From contig JALWDV010000057.1 in NCBI GenBank assembly GCA_027036755.1, positions 1-5,510 on the forward strand: a stretch of DNA of 5,510 nt. Direction: 5' to 3'. Below the pieces are notes generated by a model. It searched no databases and had not been told where the DNA came from. It worked only from the letters and a program-made list of their open reading frames with translations. Shown in pieces: positions 1 through 5,340 of the stretch. A program made the position numbers and the translations under genes. This DNA is from Anaerolineae bacterium (GTDB taxonomy: Bacteria; Chloroflexota; Anaerolineae; J102). Each line of letters opens with the position of its first letter. Positions within the stretch are counted from its first letter, which is position 1.

Positions 1-181
1 ACGCCCACCCAAGCTAACTCATTCTATATCCGGCCCATTGGGGACCGGCTCCTCTTGCTTGCCTGTCATTGGAGTTCCTGTTTCTTCAATTGTCAAGGTA
101 CAAGTCGGTCACTCTGAACCACGCCCGGTTTTCAATTCACCGCCAATCATACACGTATTCGACCGAAAAGACGAATTTGGC

Positions 182-205
182 CGGGAGCAAACTCGGGAGC
201 AAACT
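182..205. repeat. Exact 12-base tandem duplication
   Basis: The unit CGGGAGCAAACT occurs twice head to tail (182-193 and 194-205) with no mismatch. Twelve bases keep reading frame, so it could be a relic of a coding repeat (it would read GSKLGSKL in one plus frame), but there is no supported gene around it. Slippage in intergenic DNA is enough to explain it. Confidence 0.7.
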
Positions 206-224
206 GACGAAAATCCCTGGTTAC

Positions 225-258
225 GTCATTCCGACGACCGCAGGGAGGGAAATCTCCC
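225..258 (+). repeat. GTCATTCCGA...AATCTCCC intergenic repeat module
   Basis: GTCATTCCGA (225-234) is followed about 20 bases later by AATCTCCC, and the second half folds as GGGAG (243-247) with CTCCC (254-258). The same layout, GTCATTCTGA then AATCTC with similar spacing, occurs on the minus strand at 3859-3825. The two look like diverged members of one dispersed family of the type commonly seen between genes in GC-rich environmental bacteria. The family assignment rests on visual alignment only. Confidence 0.45.
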
Positions 259-295
259 AGGCTGTCGCCACGCACCCGAATCTTTAGAAGATCAT

Positions 296-1594
296 CTACC
301 AATCATGTCGAGACGCCAAAACATAACGACCATCCTCGAACAAAAAAACGCTATCCCGCCTGAAATAATCGCCTTCTTGCCCCGTTCCAAATTGCGTCAG
401 CACGATGGTGTAATAATCAGATTTTTCGTTTTCCTCGAACTCCAAACGAGAACCATATCCCCATCCCGGCCCCAGCGCGGCGCCCCCGTCTGGCGGCGTA
501 AAAGAAGCATTCACGAGCTGATCGAATATGACTTTTATCTCATCGCCAATTTGCGCAAAAATGGTGATATGCTCTTCTTCGCTGCCCTGTCCCTGCCAAT
601 AGGAATGGATAAGCGCCGCACGTCTGTCAGGCCCAAAATAAATCAACGATCCCTTGGGGACGTAGCCAAAAGAACCCAGTTCCGCTAGCCGGGGCCGAAA
701 TAGCTCCATGCGCCAGACCCCGTTCTGCCGCAGGAAAAGAGCGCCATCGATTTGAGCTTGCGTAATGTGGGCGTGGTCAAATGCTTGATCCGTAATGACC
801 AGACATTTTTCTTCATTCTCCTCCCAATAGCACCCCATCGTATTGATGTGGACAGTGGTGGTATAACCATCGGCAGGAGCGGTCAGCATAGCCTGATGAT
901 CGTCGATGACATACGCCCGATCACCATACATCAACGTCAGTGCCTGCCTGGCAGTTGGCATGGCGGAACCGACGATTGCTGTGGGAACCGGGGATGACGA
1001 AGAGGTGGGGATAGGAAATGCCGTTGGAGGTGACACGGGGGTGAGCAAAGGCGAAGTCATAGCAGAGTTCGCTTCCGGCTCCAGATTATACGTCAGCGAT
1101 TGGATGAACCAGCGCCCGTCCCGCTTCACGAACGTCCATTTGTCCCCGCCCGGCGACAACTCATCGTTGATGCGGGTGGTGGAGACAGCCTCAGCCCTGT
1201 CGCCATCGATGATGATCTGCACATCCGCGGGCGCGGCCACCGTGGGATTGCCGGGAAACACCAGCGTCACATAGCGATCCAGCACCGCGTCGAGGCCCTG
1301 CCAGCGGGCGTCGTCCGCGGGGGCGTCGGGCGTGTGCTTGGCGTCGATGACCACCGCATCCTCCGCCCAGATGGCGGCCAGCAGATCCATGTCCTTGTTC
1401 ACCACGCCCCGGCTCTCCGTCGCCAGCAGCCAGCGAATGGCCGCCTCATCGTCATCGAAGAGGGGAACAGCGGGCGCGGGCGTTGGAGCAGGCGCGGGCG
1501 TCGCCTTGCCGCACCCCGCCAGAGCCAACATCGCCAACGCCAACACCATCATCACCGCTGCACACCGAACGCTGCGTACTGAAAACCTCATCAT
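296..1594 (-). CDS. Lipoprotein with NTF2/SnoaL-like domain and an unrecognised C-terminal domain
   Basis: The 432-residue product starts with basic residues, a hydrophobic stretch (about 12-27) and a lipobox LALAGC with the lipidated cysteine at 28, so it should be exported and anchored to the membrane. After a Pro/Ala/Thr linker (31-44), residues 47-172 resemble the NTF2/SnoaL/DUF4440 fold: an acidic first helix, 'D.LAAIWAEDAVVID', and a closing strand pattern 'W.FVKRDGRWFIQSLTY'. A second Ser/Pro/Thr linker (173-215) leads to residues 216-432, which I do not recognise; they are rich in aromatic and acidic residues and contain Cys255 and Cys264. Its ATG overlaps the RNase HII stop (ATGA), so it is the last gene of the era operon. 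Met2 is an equally good start and sits better relative to the GAGGAGG ribosome site. GC is about 67% over the NTF2 part (1081-1560) but about 53% over the rest (301-1080). No enzymatic role can be assigned; binding of a small ligand is only a guess from the fold. Confidence 0.85.
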   Translation of the reverse strand: MMRFSVRSVRCAAVMMVLALAMLALAGCGKATPAPAPTPAPAVPLFDDDEAAIRWLLATESRGVVNKDMDLLAAIWAEDAVVIDAKHTPDAPADDARWQGLDAVLDRYVTLVFPGNPTVAAPADVQIIIDGDRAEAVSTTRINDELSPGGDKWTFVKRDGRWFIQSLTYNLEPEANSAMTSPLLTPVSPPTAFPIPTSSSSPVPTAIVGSAMPTARQALTLMYGDRAYVIDDHQAMLTAPADGYTTTVHINTMGCYWEENEEKCLVITDQAFDHAHITQAQIDGALFLRQNGVWRMELFRPRLAELGSFGYVPKGSLIYFGPDRRAALIHSYWQGQGSEEEHITIFAQIGDEIKVIFDQLVNASFTPPDGGAALGPGWGYGSRLEFEENEKSDYYTIVLTQFGTGQEGDYFRRDSVFLFEDGRYVLASRHDW

Positions 1595-2232
1595 CGCGCC
1601 TCCTCGAAAGGCAGCCGCGGCTGCCGGAACGGGCCCCAGGAAAGCCGGTGAACGGGCGCAGGGCCCAGTTCGGCAATGGCCCGCTGATGCTGTTTTGTGC
1701 CATAGCCTTTATGTCGAGCAAAGCCATAGCCGGGATATTGCTCGTCTAGCGCGGCCAGCAGCCTGTCTCGATGCACCTTGGCGATGATGGAGGCCGCGGC
1801 GATGCTCAGGGACGCGCTTTCGCCCCGCACCAGCCGCTTCTGCTCCCACTCGCCCAGGGGCCGGGGGATGTGATCGATGAGCAGGGCGTCGGGGGGACGG
1901 GGCAGCGCGGCCAGCGCCGCTTCCATGGCCCGATAGGTGGCGTTGAGGATGCCGATCTCGTCGATGACCCGGGCCGGGATCACGCCCACCGCGGTGGCGG
2001 CCACCATACGGATGCGGTCGTAGAGGCGATCTCGGGCCGCGGGCGTCAGGCGCTTGGAGTCATCCACGCCCGCCAGGGCCTCCAGCAGACGCTCGGGCTC
2101 GGGCGGCAGAATGACCGCGCCCGCGACCACGGGCCCGGCCCAGGCTCCCCGACCGGCCTCATCCAGCCCGGCCACCACGCGTCCCTCCGCCCACCAGACG
2201 CGCTCATAGGCCAGCACATCCACCTCAGGCAT
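1591..2232 (-). CDS. rnhB: Ribonuclease HII
   Basis: The 213-residue cytoplasmic enzyme cuts the RNA strand of RNA:DNA hybrids and incises at single ribonucleotides left in DNA, using metal ions held by four acidic residues. The family signature DEAGRG is at 24-29 (catalytic Asp24, Glu25), followed by 'GPVVAGAVIL', 'DDSKRLT' (57-63), 'LLIDH' with the third acid Asp120, and 'SLSIAAASIIAKVHRDR' (141-157), then 'YPGYGFARHKGYGT'. Length is normal for the family. Aligned to the usual 'KGDS' site, the fourth acid is Glu138 in 'RGESASLS', 18 residues after Asp120 as in the E. coli enzyme; Asp is usual there. The ATG overlaps the 3' end of era by 8 bases and has no clear ribosome site, which points to translational coupling. 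A GTG at codon 6, just after a GAGGTG sequence, is a possible alternative start. Confidence 0.96.
   Translation of the reverse strand: MPEVDVLAYERVWWAEGRVVAGLDEAGRGAWAGPVVAGAVILPPEPERLLEALAGVDDSKRLTPAARDRLYDRIRMVAATAVGVIPARVIDEIGILNATYRAMEAALAALPRPPDALLIDHIPRPLGEWEQKRLVRGESASLSIAAASIIAKVHRDRLLAALDEQYPGYGFARHKGYGTKQHQRAIAELGPAPVHRLSWGPFRQPRLPFEEAR
1599..1605 (-). promoter_or_regulatory. Strong ribosome binding site of the lipoprotein gene
   Basis: GAGGAGG on the minus strand lies inside the end of the RNase HII gene. It is 4 bases before the first ATG (1594) and 7 bases before the second in-frame ATG (1591). The 7-base spacing is nearer the usual optimum, so translation may begin at Met2. Having its own strong site suggests the gene need not rely only on ribosomes finishing RNase HII. 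Confidence 0.65.
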
Positions 2233-3172
2233 AGCCCAGACGCCGCAGCTCAGCGGGGTTGGTGCGCCACTTGGGCTTGACTTTCACATGCAGATCCAGA
2301 AAAACGCGGCGGCCCAGCGCGGCTTCGATCTCCTTGCGGGCCTCCGCGCCGATCTTCTTGATCATGCCGCCGCCTTTGCCCACCAGGATGCCCTTCTGCG
2401 ACTCTCGCTCCACGAAAATGCGGGCGAAGATGTAGATGACGCCGTTCTCCCGCTCCTGAAAATCCTGCAAATCCACGGCCACCGCGTGGGGCACCTCCTC
2501 TCGCAGATAAAGCAGGGCTTTCTCGCGGATGAGTTCGGCCACCAGAAAGCGCTCCTGCACGTCGCTGACCTGGTCGGGGGGATAGTAGCGCGGCCCCAGG
2601 GGCAGCAGCGCCCGAATCTCATCCACCAGCGCGTCCACGCCCTGCCCTTTGAGCGCGCTCACTGCGATATCCGCGGCCAGGCCCGGAACCAGCGCCCGAT
2701 ACACGTCGGCGTGGGCCAGTAGCCTGTCGGGCGGGGTGATGTCGATCTTGTTCATGGCCAGAACGACCGGCAGATGCTGCTGCGACAACGCCTGCGCCAC
2801 GCGCCGGTCATCGCTGCGGGGCATTTTGCTCACATCCACCACCCACAGGGCCAGATCCGCGTCGGGCAGCGCCCGATACGCCTCATCCACCATGTATTTG
2901 CCCAGACGATGCTTGGGCTTGTGGATGCCGGGCGTATCGATGAACACGATCTGGCAATCCTCCCGGGTGAGGATGCCCGCGATGCGATTGCGGGTGGTCT
3001 GCGGGCGATGGGAGACAATCGCCACCTTCTGGCCCAGGATGGCGTTCATCAGGGTGGATTTGCCCACGTTCGGGCGTCCCACCACCGCCACAAAGCCCGA
3101 GCGGTGGTCGGGCGGCACATCGGTGAACGGGTCGGGCTGGTTGAAAAAGTCGTTGGGATCGATGGTGGTCAT
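2225..3172 (-). CDS. era: GTPase Era
   Basis: Era is an essential GTPase that binds the 3' end of 16S rRNA and assists 30S subunit maturation. Taking the ATG at 3172 gives 315 residues. All GTPase boxes are present: G1 GRPNVGKS (32-39), the switch I/G2 stretch 'RPQTTRNRI' (56-64), G3 DTPG (79-82), G4 NKID (141-144) and G5 SALKG (172-176). The C-terminal KH domain follows, with 'GKGG' at 265-268 in 'VGKGGGMIKKIG' and the typical ending 'VKVKPKWR...LRRLGY'. The N-terminal tail before G1 is about 17 residues longer than in E. coli Era. An in-frame GTG at 3226 would add 18 residues, but it lies in the spacer of the promoter at 3208-3236, so 3172 is preferred. No Shine-Dalgarno is visible before it. 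It is the first gene of the operon with rnhB and the lipoprotein. Confidence 0.97.
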   Translation of the reverse strand: MTTIDPNDFFNQPDPFTDVPPDHRSGFVAVVGRPNVGKSTLMNAILGQKVAIVSHRPQTTRNRIAGILTREDCQIVFIDTPGIHKPKHRLGKYMVDEAYRALPDADLALWVVDVSKMPRSDDRRVAQALSQQHLPVVLAMNKIDITPPDRLLAHADVYRALVPGLAADIAVSALKGQGVDALVDEIRALLPLGPRYYPPDQVSDVQERFLVAELIREKALLYLREEVPHAVAVDLQDFQERENGVIYIFARIFVERESQKGILVGKGGGMIKKIGAEARKEIEAALGRRVFLDLHVKVKPKWRTNPAELRRLGYA

Positions 3173-3207
3173 GGCATGAATACAAGTGGCAAAATGATGA
3201 GACTCCC

Positions 3208-3236
3208 ATAATAAGCGGGTTGCCACACAAAGTCAA
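3208..3236 (-). promoter_or_regulatory. Sigma70-type promoter for the era operon
   Basis: On the minus strand TTGACT (3236-3231) is separated by exactly 17 bases from TATTAT (3213-3208). Each hexamer differs from consensus by one base. Transcription would begin near 3201, giving a leader of about 29 bases before the era ATG at 3172. The site lies in the 106-base gap between era and the divergent DUF2442 gene. The same A/T segment reads CATAATAA on the plus strand and might also serve that gene, but I see no matching -35 box. Confidence 0.65.
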
Positions 3237-3267
3237 AAGGCATTTTTGCTGATCGACAGCTCATTCG

Positions 3268-3273
3268 AGAGGA
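3268..3273 (+). promoter_or_regulatory. Ribosome binding site of the DUF2442 gene
   Basis: AGAGGA ends 5 bases before the ATG at 3279. It decides the start: the longer reading from a TTG at 3246 has no such site, and the family's conserved region begins right after the ATG at 3279. Confidence 0.7.
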
Positions 3274-3278
3274 ATCAC

Positions 3279-3539
3279 ATGCCCCCGGCAGTCAAGCAGG
3301 TCGAGATACTCAATGATTATCGATTGCTTCTGACATTCGACAATGGCGAAATGCGCATTTTCGATGTGCAGCCGCTTTTTTCCTTTGGAAAATTCCGCGA
3401 ACTGGCTTCACCATCCCTGTTCAAAACAGTCAGAGTTTCTTTCGACACTATTTCCTGGTCGAACGGATTGGACCTGGACCCCGAGTATCTCTACGAACAT
3501 AGCGAAGCCTTGTCGCCCGAATCAGTAGCCACGCCATAA
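3279..3539 (+). CDS. DUF2442 domain protein
   Basis: The 86-residue product is essentially one DUF2442 domain from end to end: 'VKQVEILNDYRLLLTFDNGE.R.FDVQPLF..G.F.ELASPSLFKTVRVSFDTISWSNGLDLDPEYLYEHS'. The hallmark near the C-terminus is 'I.W.NG.DL.PE.LY'. The family is small and soluble with no firmly established biochemical role; members often sit beside a DUF4160 gene in pairs suspected to be toxin-antitoxin modules. No such partner is present here: upstream is divergent era, and the 353 bases downstream hold no gene. GC is about 47%, well below its neighbours (about 70% in a sampled era segment), which could reflect acquisition or weak selection. The identification is firm at family level; function is unknown. 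Confidence 0.88.
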   Translation: MPPAVKQVEILNDYRLLLTFDNGEMRIFDVQPLFSFGKFRELASPSLFKTVRVSFDTISWSNGLDLDPEYLYEHSEALSPESVATP

Positions 3540-3620
3540 TCGAACAGAAGACGATCCCGCACCAACACCGATGAAAATAGAACGCTCATGTATCATTCTG
3601 AGCAACTGGAAGGAGCGAAG

Positions 3621-3635
3621 AATCGTAACTGCTAA
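3621..3635 (+). repeat. Dispersed repeat AATCGTAACTGCTAA, copy 1
   Basis: AATCGTAACTGCTAA is identical to 5301-5315 and shares CGTAACTGCTAA with the inverted copy at 3788-3799. Here it directly follows GGAGCGAAG of the left arm of the nested element. Confidence 0.75.
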
Positions 3636-3666
3636 CGTATGCCAGTTGGTTGTCTTTTTCAACTCA

Positions 3667-3768
3667 AACCTGACAGGTTCTCGTAATCTTGGCGGTAAGA
3701 TGTGCGATTTTCAGCCAACAACGAAGCATGTAAGGCTCTGAATCGTAGACAAAGGAACCTGTCAGGTT
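3667..3768. repeat. Inner pair of AACCTG-N-CAGGTT palindromes
   Basis: AACCTGACAGGTT (3667-3679) and AACCTGTCAGGTT (3756-3768) are each nearly perfect 13-base palindromes around a single central base, and with one flanking base they form a 14-base perfect inverted pair. About 74 bases without further structure separate them. They form the core of the nested element. Short palindromes of this shape could be protein-binding sites or transposition ends; neither is shown. Confidence 0.75.
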
Positions 3769-3784
3769 AATTCAAGCGAAAACG

Positions 3785-3800
3785 ACCTTAGCAGTTACGA
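3785..3800 (-). repeat. Dispersed repeat TCGTAACTGCTAAGGT, copy 2
   Basis: On the minus strand this reads TCGTAACTGCTAAGGT, identical over 16 bases to the plus-strand copy at 5303-5318. The two copies point away from the transporter gene between them, so that gene is bracketed by a perfect inverted repeat. Confidence 0.75.
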
Positions 3801-3835
3801 AGAATCTCCCCTTTTGCAACGGCAGAGATTCTTCG
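3798..3835. repeat. 11-base-pair perfect hairpin
   Basis: CGAAGAATCTC (3798-3808) pairs perfectly with GAGATTCTTCG (3825-3835) across a 16-base loop. It lies 58 bases past the transporter stop codon on the minus strand and could slow or end that transcript, but no T-run follows on either strand, so it is recorded as a hairpin and not as an intrinsic terminator. Confidence 0.7.
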
Positions 3836-3892
3836 GTCGCTACGCTCACTCAGAATGACACAACAGAGGTTATTTTCAAAACAAGCGCAATT

Positions 3893-5224
3893 CTATTCCA
3901 AACTGCCCAGGCGGGCCTTGACCGCGTGCAACCGCTGGCCGTGCAGGGGGTATTTCCAGGCGGCGAAAACGCCGATGAGAATAGCGGCCATGGGAACCAG
4001 GGTGATGAGAAAACGCAGGCCCAGGGCCACGTTGTGCGGTTGCGATTCCAGCGCCGGATTATACCCGGTCAGCGCCAGCATTCCCCCCAGCATCGCGCCC
4101 TGAAAGGCGAAGGCCAGGCGGATGATGAAACCGTTCATGCCGAAGTACATGCCCTCGCGGCGCACGCCCGCGGTCAGCGAATCCTCATCGATGACATCGG
4201 CCAGCATGATGTCCCGCAGCATCAGCAGGCCCGCCAACCCGACGCCCAGCGTGGCCGTGGTGATGATGGCCTGCGTATAGGTCTGCACAAAGAGCAGCGG
4301 CAGCAAGAGCAGCCCGAAAGCGATCATCGAGGCGATGACCGTGCGCCGGGTGTCCCAGCGTTTGGCCGCCCACGCCCACAAAACAAAGGCGGGAATGGCC
4401 GTGATGAAAGCAGCGCCGCTGAGCAAGCCCTGCTGCAGGCCCTCGGTCACGCCCAGCACATACTTGGCGTAGAGGGGAACCACCGCGGGCAGCACCAGCA
4501 AAGTGAACTCCACCATCAGATTCATAAAGACGAACCAGAGGAAGGAGCGATTGCTGAAGGTATAGCGCAGGGCCTGGCGGAAAGGCGTTTCGGGCTCCTC
4601 CGAATGATTCTCGGGCCGTTCCTTGCTGCCCAACAGGGAGATCAAAAAAGCCAGCGCCGCGATCCCACCGAACAGCATCCCCATCTTCCCCCAACCGATG
4701 TTTTCGGCGATATCCTTGGTGAAGGTGACGGCCAGAATGAGGGCGATGATAGTGAACACCTGCCGCCAGGCCGACACCGACGCCCGATCGCTCTGCCGGG
4801 GATACATTTCGGGGAACAACGCCACATAATTCAGCACCACAGCCGACCACAGGGTGTCGAACAGGAGCAGCACGCCCAGGAAATACCACCACAGCCCGCT
4901 GAACAGAGCTGCGCTCTCCCCCACCAGGCCCGAAGGCGCGGCCCAAAGCAGATAAAAACTGACGCCCAGCGGAATGCTCAGGGCCGCAATCCAGGGAATG
5001 CGGCGGCCCCAGCGGGTGCGGGTGTTGTCGCTAAGCTGCCCGGCGATGGGATCATTGAACATATTCCAGATGGTGAAGATGGCCCAGGCCACGCTCATGG
5101 CCGCGGGCGCCAGCCGCAAAATGTCCAGATAATAAAACTGAATCCATCCCGTAAACGCCTGATACGACAGCGTCACGCCAAACATGCCGAAGGCATAGAG
5201 AAGCTTACGCCAATAGGAGGACAT
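3893..5224 (-). CDS. MFS transporter of the GPH (MelB-like) family
   Basis: The 443-residue inner-membrane protein has about 12 hydrophobic helices (roughly 9-33, 42-62, 77-97, 108-131, 155-169, 183-199, 228-252, 264-286, 295-314, 317-340, 362-388, 398-424) with a charged central loop at 200-225. The GPH signature is clear: 'WNMFNDPIAGQLSDNTRTRWGRRIPW' (53-78), 'PEMYPRQSDRASVSAWRQ' (138-155) and 'DVIDEDSLTAGVRREGMYFG' (343-362). The family couples uptake of sugars, glycosides or uronides to protons or sodium. Relative to MelB, Asn57-Asp58 keep the second cation-site acid, but the first (MelB Asp55) is Asn54, a change seen in other family branches, so the coupling ion cannot be inferred. The start is the ATG at 5224, with AGGAGA 10 bases before it. 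It stands alone, with no glycosidase or regulator beside it, so the substrate is unknown. Confidence 0.93.
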   Translation of the reverse strand: MSSYWRKLLYAFGMFGVTLSYQAFTGWIQFYYLDILRLAPAAMSVAWAIFTIWNMFNDPIAGQLSDNTRTRWGRRIPWIAALSIPLGVSFYLLWAAPSGLVGESAALFSGLWWYFLGVLLLFDTLWSAVVLNYVALFPEMYPRQSDRASVSAWRQVFTIIALILAVTFTKDIAENIGWGKMGMLFGGIAALAFLISLLGSKERPENHSEEPETPFRQALRYTFSNRSFLWFVFMNLMVEFTLLVLPAVVPLYAKYVLGVTEGLQQGLLSGAAFITAIPAFVLWAWAAKRWDTRRTVIASMIAFGLLLLPLLFVQTYTQAIITTATLGVGLAGLLMLRDIMLADVIDEDSLTAGVRREGMYFGMNGFIIRLAFAFQGAMLGGMLALTGYNPALESQPHNVALGLRFLITLVPMAAILIGVFAAWKYPLHGQRLHAVKARLGSLE

Positions 5225-5234
5225 TGAGACAGAA

Positions 5235-5240
5235 TCTCCT
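5235..5240 (-). promoter_or_regulatory. Ribosome binding site of the transporter gene
   Basis: AGGAGA lies 10 bases before the ATG at 5224, slightly farther than ideal. It is the only good purine stretch near the start and is 3 bases downstream of the palindrome at 5244-5257, so anything bound or folded there could affect ribosome access. Confidence 0.6.
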
Positions 5241-5243
5241 GAA

Positions 5244-5257
5244 ATCAGAGCTCTGAT
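5244..5257. promoter_or_regulatory. Perfect 14-base palindrome in the transporter leader
   Basis: ATCAGAGCTCTGAT is a perfect palindrome located 20-33 bases before the transporter ATG. Size and placement fit an operator for a dimeric repressor. The sequence has no loop, so an RNA hairpin is less likely. A/T stretches at 5261-5270 might hold a -10 box, but no convincing -35 was found. No regulator gene is in the window. Confidence 0.45.
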
Positions 5258-5300
5258 GGATATTTGGATAGCAGCGAGTGGGTATTGGGGAAGGCTCGAA

Positions 5301-5318
5301 AATCGTAACTGCTAAGGT
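5301..5318 (+). repeat. Dispersed repeat AATCGTAACTGCTAAGGT, copy 3
   Basis: The copy combines the left side shared with copy 1 (AATCGTAACTGCTAA, 3621-3635) and the right side shared with copy 2 (TCGTAACTGCTAAGGT, 3785-3800). It lies about 80 bases upstream of the transporter start. Confidence 0.75.
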
Positions 5319-5340
5319 AGTCTGTCTGTTTTCGGTGGCT

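Larger units (their letters stand above)
1..295. other. Gene-free left end downstream of the lipoprotein operon
   Basis: No convincing gene lies here; open frames crossing it lack a ribosome site and recognisable protein features. It contains a GC-rich hairpin at 30-48 (CCGG-CCC, loop ATTG, GGG, bulged A, CCGG), a 12-base tandem duplication at 182-205, a GTCATTCCGA repeat module at 225-258 and a small A/T stem at 280-292 (ATCTT/AAGAT, loop TAG) directly after the lipoprotein stop codon. Either hairpin could help end the minus-strand operon, but neither has a run of T on its downstream side, so no intrinsic terminator is called. Confidence 0.6.
3589..3862. repeat. Nested inverted-repeat element of about 274 bases
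   Basis: The outer arms, TGTATCATTCTGAG (3589-3602) and the complement of 3849-3862, match at 13 of 14 positions. Moving inward, CGTAACTGCTAA (3624-3635) is mirrored by TTAGCAGTTACG (3788-3799), and AACCTGACAGGTTC (3667-3680) by GAACCTGTCAGGTT (3755-3768). Three successive pairs in the same order give a long, partly interrupted cruciform. The right arm also holds its own 11-base-pair hairpin. There is no transposase, and I could not find a clear target duplication at the ends. A MITE-like element or a composite of intergenic palindromes are the main readings. Confidence 0.7.
3540..3892. other. Gene-free region between convergent DUF2442 and transporter genes
   Basis: No coding potential is supported. 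Nearly all of it (3589-3862) is a nested inverted-repeat structure, described separately. Its position between converging 3' ends fits a role, or at least a tolerated place, as a bidirectional transcript end. A CAACTGG (3603-3609) / CCAGTTG (3642-3648) pair followed by TCTTTTTC (3652-3659) is the nearest thing to a terminator for the plus strand, but its 32-base loop is too long for a confident call. Confidence 0.7.

Noticed and set aside
30..48. GC-rich hairpin as an intrinsic terminator of the minus-strand operon
   Set aside because: The stem is good but is about 250 bases past the last stop codon and is followed by GATATAG-type sequence rather than a T-run on that strand.
69..287. A 72-residue plus-strand frame ending in 'LAGSKLGSKLTKIPG...', briefly considered as the tail of an integrase
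   Set aside because: The start is a TTG without a ribosome site, no integrase catalytic residues are present, and the repeated peptide comes only from the 12-base tandem duplication.
38..688. A 216-residue plus-strand open frame running from the left gap into the lipoprotein gene
   Set aside because: Over half lies opposite the lipoprotein gene, and the rest crosses the tandem duplication and a repeat module. No domain or start signal supports it.
3173..3226. Longer Era starting at the GTG at 3226
   Set aside because: The extra 18 residues do not resemble Era, and the codons fall in the spacer and -10 box of a well-spaced promoter, so they would lie upstream of the transcript.
3593..3862. 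CRISPR-like reading of the repeated 12-16 base units
   Set aside because: There are only three copies in mixed orientations and at irregular distances, with no regular spacers and no cas genes.
3926..5227. A 433-residue open frame on the plus strand opposite the transporter gene
   Set aside because: It mirrors the GC-rich transporter gene codon for codon, its product is dominated by Gln, His, Gly and Arg with no family resemblance, and it lacks a ribosome site. The minus-strand gene explains the open frame.
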